Shown here: positions 33,652 through 38,045 of the stretch, in pieces | Numbering within the stretch: the stretch's first letter is position 1 | How the letters are laid out: each line of letters starts with the position of its first letter | Source of the DNA: an uncultured Caulobacter sp. | GTDB lineage: Bacteria; Pseudomonadota; Alphaproteobacteria; Caulobacterales; Caulobacteraceae | DNA length: 38,045 bases | Assembly: GCA_913776195.1 (NCBI GenBank) | Contig: CAJYMH010000022.1 | Span: forward strand, 1 to 38,045 | Direction: 5' to 3' | Translations under genes and position numbers: made by a program | Notes under the pieces: model-generated | Database searches by the model: none | Seen by the model: only the letters and a program-made list of their open reading frames with translations | Told to the model about the DNA's origin: nothing

Positions 33652-34632
33652 CTACAACAGCGGCAGCGACAACCCGAACGCTGGGCGCGCCGCGAGCGCT
33701 TCGCGGCGGAAGCGGAACAGTTCAGCGGGGCGACCGCCCGTCTCCACGTCCAGCCGACCTAGGCCCTCCACCAGGTCCGTACGCTCCACTACGCGGCGGA
33801 AGTTCTGCTTGTGCAGAGCCACCCCGGCGATGGCCTCCACCGTCCGCTGCAGGGCGCTGAGGGTGAACTCCGTCGGCATCAGCTCGAACACCACGGGGCG
33901 ATACTTCAGCTTGCCGCGTAGCCGGCCCAGACCCGTGGCCAGGATGCGGCGATGGTCGGAGATCATCGGCTCGCCGAAGGCCGGCGACAGGGCGGCGGGC
34001 TCGGCGGCGGGGCGGCCCTGGTCGCGGGCCAGGTCGCGGGCGGCTTCGGGGGCCAGGCCGGCCTCGTAAAGCAGCTCATACCGCTCCAGCACCCGTTCCT
34101 CGTTCCACGGCGCGCCGTCGAGGGCGAAATGCAGACGTACGCGAGACAGGCGACTGTCATCCTGTCCGGCCCAGGCGCGCAGGGCGGGGGCCAAGGCGTC
34201 GTCGATCAGGTCGGGCCGACCTTCGCGCCAATCCTCCCAGGGGAAAAAGCGCGACCACGGCGCCCAGGCGGTGTCGGCCTTGGCCCCGTCGGCGGCGGGC
34301 GTCAGGGCGAGGTAACCGACCGACACCACGCGCGCCGCGCCGGCGCCGACCTCGGCGCGGGGGGCGTCGCGACCCTTGTCGCCAAAGGTGTAGAGCTGCT
34401 CCACATAACCCAGCTCGAACCCGGTTTGCTCGGTCACAAAATCCCGCAGAGCCAACTCGAAGGTGCGATCAACCTGGGGGTTGAACGGGCCAAACGGCAG
34501 GCCCGCCAGCGTCGACGTACGGTCGGTCACCGCATCGTGCGGGCGGACCGTCAGGACCACGGCCTCGCCGTCGCGAATGGCGACCGTGACGGCCGACAGT
34601 CCGATGACGACGGAAGGCGAGCCGGCGTTCAT
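33652..34632 (-). CDS. NadQ-like NAD regulator (degenerate Nudix plus winged helix)
   Basis: 326 residues. N-terminal Nudix-fold domain (about 8-135, FEVALRDFVTEQTG-like region) that lacks the catalytic REx2EExG box, reading FELALRDFVTEQTG. The C-terminal segment about 250-326 (TEFTLSALQRTVEAIAGVALHKQNFRRVVE) resembles the winged helix of NrtR/NadQ regulators. The whole matches the conserved alphaproteobacterial group described as NAD regulator (COG4111, NadQ) as I remember it; those repress nad biosynthesis genes. No nad genes are in this window. Its ATG overlaps the HD gene stop (ATGA, 34629-34632). Confidence 0.78.
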   Translation of the reverse strand: MNAGSPSVVIGLSAVTVAIRDGEAVVLTVRPHDAVTDRTSTLAGLPFGPFNPQVDRTFELALRDFVTEQTGFELGYVEQLYTFGDKGRDAPRAEVGAGAARVVSVGYLALTPAADGAKADTAWAPWSRFFPWEDWREGRPDLIDDALAPALRAWAGQDDSRLSRVRLHFALDGAPWNEERVLERYELLYEAGLAPEAARDLARDQGRPAAEPAALSPAFGEPMISDHRRILATGLGRLRGKLKYRPVVFELMPTEFTLSALQRTVEAIAGVALHKQNFRRVVERTDLVEGLGRLDVETGGRPAELFRFRREALAARPAFGLSLPLL

Positions 34633-35273
34633 TCGGTCTCGTGAGCGGCGGCGACCGGCTCGAAGCCGGCGGCCTCCGACAGGATGTGGAAGCGCTGGAC
34701 GTAACGATCCTGCGCCTCGCGGGGCGGCTGTGGATCGATCACCAGGTTATAGCCGGCCGGTGGCGCGCCGAAGAAACCCAGGGACTCCTCTACCGAGAAG
34801 CCGGCCAATTGGGTCGCCTCGAAGAAGGCGCAGGCGCGGTCGGCCTGTTTGATCAGCTTCTTGATATCGGCGGGGACCTTGGGCGGCAGGCCGAAGCGGA
34901 TGTGGATCGCATCCTCCAGCTTGGCCTCGAAATCCTTGTAGCTGACGCCCAGCGCCGCCTTGAAAGGCGAGATCATGTCGCCGATCACATACTCCGACGC
35001 ATCATGCAGAAGGGCGGCCAGCCGCCATTTCGGCGCAAGATCTGGCCGGATATGAACGGCGATCTCTTCGACCACCACCGAGTGCTGGGCGACCGAGAAG
35101 CCATGCTCGCCGATCGTCTGGCCGTTCCAGCGCGCCACGCGCGCCAAGCCATGGGCGATGTCCTCGATCTCGATGTCCATGGGCGACGGATCGAGCAGGT
35201 CTAGGCGTCGGCCGGACAACATGCGCTGCCAGGCTCTGGGAGGCGCCTTCGTTCTTTGCAGCCCTTTCGCCAC
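34629..35273 (-). CDS. HD-domain metal-dependent phosphohydrolase (YfbR-like)
   Basis: 214 residues from a GTG at 35273 with GGGA 8 nt upstream; the frame extends to 35366 (ATG 35312 in between), but that would cover the usp promoter and no family similarity is seen there. HD motif: His64 (SVAQHSVVVE), His90-Asp91 (ALLHDASEYVIGDM), and a distal Asp in LIKQADRAC. This group resembles 5'-deoxynucleotidase-like YfbR proteins. N-terminal segment RAWQRMLSGRRLDLLDP is typical of alphaproteobacterial relatives. Coupled by ATGA to the NadQ-like gene, so a nucleotide link between them is plausible; substrate inferred only. Confidence 0.87.
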   Translation of the reverse strand: MAKGLQRTKAPPRAWQRMLSGRRLDLLDPSPMDIEIEDIAHGLARVARWNGQTIGEHGFSVAQHSVVVEEIAVHIRPDLAPKWRLAALLHDASEYVIGDMISPFKAALGVSYKDFEAKLEDAIHIRFGLPPKVPADIKKLIKQADRACAFFEATQLAGFSVEESLGFFGAPPAGYNLVIDPQPPREAQDRYVQRFHILSEAAGFEPVAAAHETE

Positions 35274-35315
35274 TTGATCGTTCCCATAGTGAAGGCTGTT
35301 GGCTTGGCCCATCGG

Positions 35316-35329
35316 TTGACGAAGATCAA
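35316..35329 (+). promoter_or_regulatory. FNR/FixK-type box upstream of usp
   Basis: TTGAC-GAAG-ATCAA matches the TTGA[TC]-N4-[AG]TCAA consensus of FNR/FixK regulators. Centre is 58 bp before the usp ATG; a class II site would place the transcription start near 35364. It lies in the divergent gap between the HD gene and usp. Supports low-oxygen induction of usp. Confidence 0.7.
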
Positions 35330-35380
35330 CGACAGGCGGACCGTCACCCACAACAAATGCCTCCAAGAGGAGAATGGATC

Positions 35381-36196
35381 ATGAGCTGGGCGAAGATCAT
35401 GGCGCCGGTGGCCGGGGGCAAGGGCGATGACGCGGTTCTCGCCGCCGCGGCCGCTGTGGCGGCTCCCTTCGGCGCTGAGGTGGCGGCCGTCTACACGCCC
35501 GCCGACGTCGCCGACCTCATGCCCTGGATGGGCGAGGGTTTCATGGGCGGTGTGCAGATCACGGCCATGGAGAGTCTGAAGGAGGCCACCGCCACAGGCG
35601 AGCGCGCGGCGCGTACGGCGTTCGAGGCGTGCGCAGCCAGGACCAAGCGGTTCATCTCACTTGAAAGCCCCGTCTGGGCGGGCCTGTCGATGCAGGGGCG
35701 CCTGTCGGACGTGGTGGTGTTCGATGACGCCGCCGCCCGCGGGCGTGGGCCGCTGGCCGAAGCCTTCCAGCAGATCGTCGCCGACGAGCAACGCCCCACC
35801 ATCGTGGCGCGCCCGAACTTCAACCCCACCGGCGTGGCTCTGGTCGCCTGGGACGGCGGCAAGGAAGCCAGCCGCGCCGCCCGAACGGCCCTGCCGTTGC
35901 TGCAAAAGGCGTCGCGCGTGGTGATCTTCAGCGCGCCGGGCGCCACGTCGCGCAAGTTCGACCCCGCCGAACTGGCCGCCTTCTACGCCGTGCGCGGCGT
36001 GGTGGCCGAGGTCCAGACCGGCGGGGAGGGGGGCGACGCCGCGTCGATCCTTCTGGACGCGGCCAAATCGCTGGGCGCCAGCTTGATGGTGGCCGGCGCC
36101 TTCGGCCACCCACGCCTGCAGGAGTACATCTTCGGCGGCACCACGCGCTCCCTCTTGGGAGCCGAAGGCGGCCCGTCGTTGTTCTTGTCTCACTAG
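35381..36196 (+). CDS. Universal stress protein, two UspA domains
   Basis: 271 residues from ATG 35381 with GAGGAG 8 nt before it. Two tandem Usp domains; the second shows the ATP-binding signature GAFGHPRLQEYIFGGTTRSLL (about 243-263), G-x2-G-x9-G type. Usp proteins act as stress-induced nucleotide-binding proteins in the cytoplasm. A perfect FixK-type box upstream suggests oxygen-limitation control, as known for usp genes in several Alphaproteobacteria. An acidic small protein gene follows after 69 bp and may be co-regulated. Confidence 0.92.
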   Translation: MSWAKIMAPVAGGKGDDAVLAAAAAVAAPFGAEVAAVYTPADVADLMPWMGEGFMGGVQITAMESLKEATATGERAARTAFEACAARTKRFISLESPVWAGLSMQGRLSDVVVFDDAAARGRGPLAEAFQQIVADEQRPTIVARPNFNPTGVALVAWDGGKEASRAARTALPLLQKASRVVIFSAPGATSRKFDPAELAAFYAVRGVVAEVQTGGEGGDAASILLDAAKSLGASLMVAGAFGHPRLQEYIFGGTTRSLLGAEGGPSLFLSH

Positions 36197-36265
36197 TCGC
36201 ACTTCAGTCACCGAATTCCCTCGGTTTCTGTCTCTCAATTCTCCACAAGAAGAAGGGAAGATCCC

Positions 36266-36637
36266 ATGACCCTTTCGCGCATCGTGATGCGGCTGGCCCG
36301 CAATCCAGGCACCGAGTATGCAGGTGGGGATGACCACCGCGGATACGCTTTGACGGCTCCGTTGAATAACGAGGGCATGCTGGACGAGGCGGCCTACGCC
36401 AAGGTCAAGGGCGACTGCACTGTTCGCCGTTTCGCCCCGGATGAGGACGCGACAGACGGTCGCTTGGCGCGCAAGGGAACTCGGTGGTTCTTCGACTACG
36501 ACGGCGATGACGACCAGGACGACGAACCTGTCCATCGCCTGGGCGAGCACCGCTTCGCATTGGGTGAATACGTGACCGTCACCGACGAGGACGGCCGACC
36601 GCTGACCTACAAGGTTGTCGAGGTGCAGCCGGTATAG
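36266..36637 (+). CDS. Small acidic conserved protein of unknown function
   Basis: 123 residues, ATG 36266 with GAAGGGAAG upstream. Basic N-terminus (MTLSRIVMRLARNPGTEY) and an acidic centre (FDYDGDDDQDDEPVH), ending YVTVTDEDGRPLTYKVVEVQPV. No domain recognised. The position 69 bp after usp on the same strand, behind the FixK-like box, suggests membership of the same regulon; I recall similar neighbours of usp in other Alphaproteobacteria but have not checked. Confidence 0.82.
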   Translation: MTLSRIVMRLARNPGTEYAGGDDHRGYALTAPLNNEGMLDEAAYAKVKGDCTVRRFAPDEDATDGRLARKGTRWFFDYDGDDDQDDEPVHRLGEHRFALGEYVTVTDEDGRPLTYKVVEVQPV

Positions 36638-36642
36638 GCCGG

Positions 36643-37347
36643 CTACTTCTCGTCGACGTTGATCCGCACCAGCTTCTTCATGCTGGAGAAGACCCCGTCC
36701 TTGTCCTTGTTATCGGTATAATCCCGGTCCTTGGTCTTCACGACCGCAATCACCAGCGGGCCTTTCACCGGCCCGCGGGCCTCATAACCGACGACCTTCT
36801 GCTCGGGCGCATCATCGCCTGCGGCGAGGATTAGGCTGGCGCGGACGGCGTTCTCGCCGAAATGCTCGGCGCGGATCTCGGCCCCGTTCTCGTTGGCGTT
36901 GATGTGGATGCCGGCGACGCGGACTTCCGCCGTCCCACCATCTCCGTCCGAGTCGTCGTGAGCGGTGATGTGCAGGCCAGGCAGGTTGATTTCGGTGTGT
37001 TTTCCGTTCTTGCTCGGCTCACGGGCCTCGAATGGAACGATGGCGCGCAGTTCGGTCTCGATCGGCGACAGGGCAGCCTGCGCTCCCGCGTCCCCTACCT
37101 CCAGTTGCTTCAGGGTGACTTCGGTGTCGGCGGCGGAATAAACGCACGACTTGCCGTCCTCGGCGACGCTGACGCGCGTCAGTTCGCCCTGCTTGGCGGG
37201 ACAGTCGAGACGCGCCTTCACGCTCATCGACCTGTCGTTCCAGTGATTGTTCGACGGCCTGGGCGGCCTGCCATCAGGGCCGCAGGCGGCCAGGGCGAGG
37301 CCCGCGACGCACAGAACACCAGCGGTGGCCAGCAACGGACGTTTCAT
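36643..37347 (-). CDS. Lipoprotein of unknown function
   Basis: 234 residues. Signal peptide II with lipobox LAAC, Cys22 (MKRPLLATAGVLCVAGLALAAC), followed by GPDGRPPRPSNNHWNDRS. Mature part is acidic with KNGKHTEINLPGLHITAHDDSDGDGGTAEVRVAGIHINANENG and a C-terminal KDRDYTDNKDKDGVFSSMKKLVRINVDEK. No domain known to me. Convergent with the small acidic gene (6-bp gap). Its ribosome site AGGGG lies in a long inverted repeat at 37357-37401, so translation may be hairpin-controlled. Confidence 0.85.
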   Translation of the reverse strand: MKRPLLATAGVLCVAGLALAACGPDGRPPRPSNNHWNDRSMSVKARLDCPAKQGELTRVSVAEDGKSCVYSAADTEVTLKQLEVGDAGAQAALSPIETELRAIVPFEAREPSKNGKHTEINLPGLHITAHDDSDGDGGTAEVRVAGIHINANENGAEIRAEHFGENAVRASLILAAGDDAPEQKVVGYEARGPVKGPLVIAVVKTKDRDYTDNKDKDGVFSSMKKLVRINVDEK

Positions 37348-37356
37348 CGTTTCTTC

Positions 37357-37401
37357 CCCTCTCGAAGCTCGCCGCGAGGGTGCGGCGAGCCCGGGAAGGG
37401 G
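37357..37401 (-). other. Hairpin that could mask the lipoprotein ribosome-binding site
   Basis: Inner stem GCTCGCCGC (37367-37375) and GCGGCGAGC (37382-37390) is a perfect 9 bp, loop GAGGGT. Outer arms CCCCT (37357-37361) and AGGGG (37397-37401) are complementary. In the minus-strand transcript the Shine-Dalgarno AGGGG of the lipoprotein gene pairs in the outer stem. Confidence 0.5.
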
Positions 37402-37457
37402 TCCAATGAAATTGCGGTAAGACTTGTCGTTACGGCATTAAATCGCCGCAAGAATTG

Positions 37458-38045
37458 CTATTGCCCCGGGCGGCCCGAACTTTCGCGACGGGCCAGGAAG
37501 GCCAGGCGCTCGAACAGGTGAACGTCTTGCTCGTTCTTCAGCAGGGCTCCATGCAGGGGCGGGATCAGCTTGGTCGGATCCTTCTCGCGCAGGACGGCCT
37601 CGTCGATGTCCTCGACCAGCAGCAGCTTCAGCCAGTCCAGCAGTTCGGAGGTGGACGGCTTCTTCTTCAGGCCGGGCACCTTGCGCATGTCGTAGAAGAT
37701 GCGCAGCGCCTCGCCGACCAGTTTGGCCTTGATGCCGGGGAAGTGGACGTCGACGATGGCCTGCATAGTCGCTTCGTCCGGGAAGCGGATGTAGTGGAAG
37801 AAGCAGCGGCGCAGGAAGGCGTCCGGCAGTTCCTTCTCGTTGTTGGAGGTGATGATCACCACGGGGCGGACCGCCGCCTTGATGGTCTCGCCCGTCTCGT
37901 AGACGTAGAACTCCATACGATCGAGCTCCTGCAGGAGGTCGTTCGGGAATTCGATGTCGGCCTTGTCGATCTCGTCGATCAGGAGGGCTACCGGCTGGTC
38001 GGCCGTGAAGGCCTGCCACAGCACGCCCTGCACGATGTAGTTGCG
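37458..38045 (-). CDS. MoxR-type AAA ATPase (5' end beyond window)
   Basis: The last 195 residues of an AAA+ ATPase; the N-terminus with Walker A lies to the right of the window. Visible: Walker B LLIDEIDKAD, sensor 1 VVIITSNNEKELPDAFLRRC with arginine finger nearby, and a helical lid with KVPGLKKKPSTSELLDWLKLL. It belongs to the MoxR/CoxD group, which usually works with a von Willebrand factor A-domain partner as a chaperone for metal-enzyme assembly. Downstream on this strand is a lipoprotein gene and not a VWA gene. Ends GRPGQ. Confidence 0.9.
   Translation of the reverse strand, partial: RNYIVQGVLWQAFTADQPVALLIDEIDKADIEFPNDLLQELDRMEFYVYETGETIKAAVRPVVIITSNNEKELPDAFLRRCFFHYIRFPDEATMQAIVDVHFPGIKAKLVGEALRIFYDMRKVPGLKKKPSTSELLDWLKLLLVEDIDEAVLREKDPTKLIPPLHGALLKNEQDVHLFERLAFLARRESSGRPGQ

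Overview
The window is a GC-rich stretch of what looks like a Caulobacterales chromosome (Caulobacter, Phenylobacterium or Brevundimonas type). This is inferred from the strong GC bias at third codon positions, the separate glyQ and glyS genes followed by pyruvate phosphate dikinase, an ETF-ubiquinone oxidoreductase, an alphaproteobacterial-type NAD regulator with an HD partner, and scattered GANTC sites in promoters. It reads mainly as core chromosome: tightly packed genes in short operons on both strands. I see no rRNA, tRNA, CRISPR array, transposase, integrase or prophage gene.

Layout. 1-5764: a truncated (window edge) Tat-exported amidase; the rRNA methylase tlyA; a decayed M48 metalloprotease lipoprotein with a frameshift and an in-frame stop; two tandem paralogous glycine-zipper envelope proteins; and an RumA-type Fe-S RNA uridine methyltransferase. 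A striking inverted/direct decamer repeat sits in the divergent promoter region. 5761-11548: a serine hydrolase divergent from a TetR regulator, a small membrane protein, a SplB-like radical SAM protein ending in a putative beta-clamp motif, a degenerate glycosyltransferase-like protein, a lytic transglycosylase and a family-4-like uracil-DNA glycosylase. 11764-16126: ETF-QO, a large TPR protein and ispE. 16207-18013 (minus): the nitrogen pair glnK-amtB. 18346-19184: a DUF486 membrane protein and a small secreted protein. 19277-24863: glyQ-glyS-ppdK, closed by a clear intrinsic terminator. 24902-30620: a GNAT acetyltransferase; a translationally coupled amidohydrolase plus secreted duplicated-domain protein; a CAAX-type M48 protease; and a ketoacyl synthase III. 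30846-32716: a small outer-membrane barrel protein, then a small membrane protein coupled to a fatty acid hydroxylase/sterol desaturase. 32713-35273 (minus): an HD-domain protein coupled to a NadQ-like Nudix/winged-helix regulator, then a PhzF-like isomerase. 35381-38045: a universal stress protein behind a perfect FNR/FixK-type box with a small acidic protein, a lipoprotein whose ribosome binding site may be masked by a hairpin, and a truncated (window edge) MoxR-like AAA ATPase.

Functional groups: RNA modification (tlyA, RumA-type), envelope and peptidoglycan (glycine zippers, lytic transglycosylase, outer-membrane barrel), DNA repair (radical SAM, UDG), electron transfer (ETF-QO), isoprenoid synthesis (ispE), nitrogen sensing (glnK-amtB), translation and central carbon (glyQS, ppdK), and low-oxygen/stress response (usp).

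No spectacular new system stands out. The best leads are the FixK-like box, the decamer repeat at 4345-4394, the M48 pseudogene, the clamp motif on the radical SAM protein, the coupled HD/NadQ-like pair, and four convergent gene pairs that share a 4-nt CTA(G/A) stop overlap. All assignments come from reading sequence and from remembered family features; no search was run.
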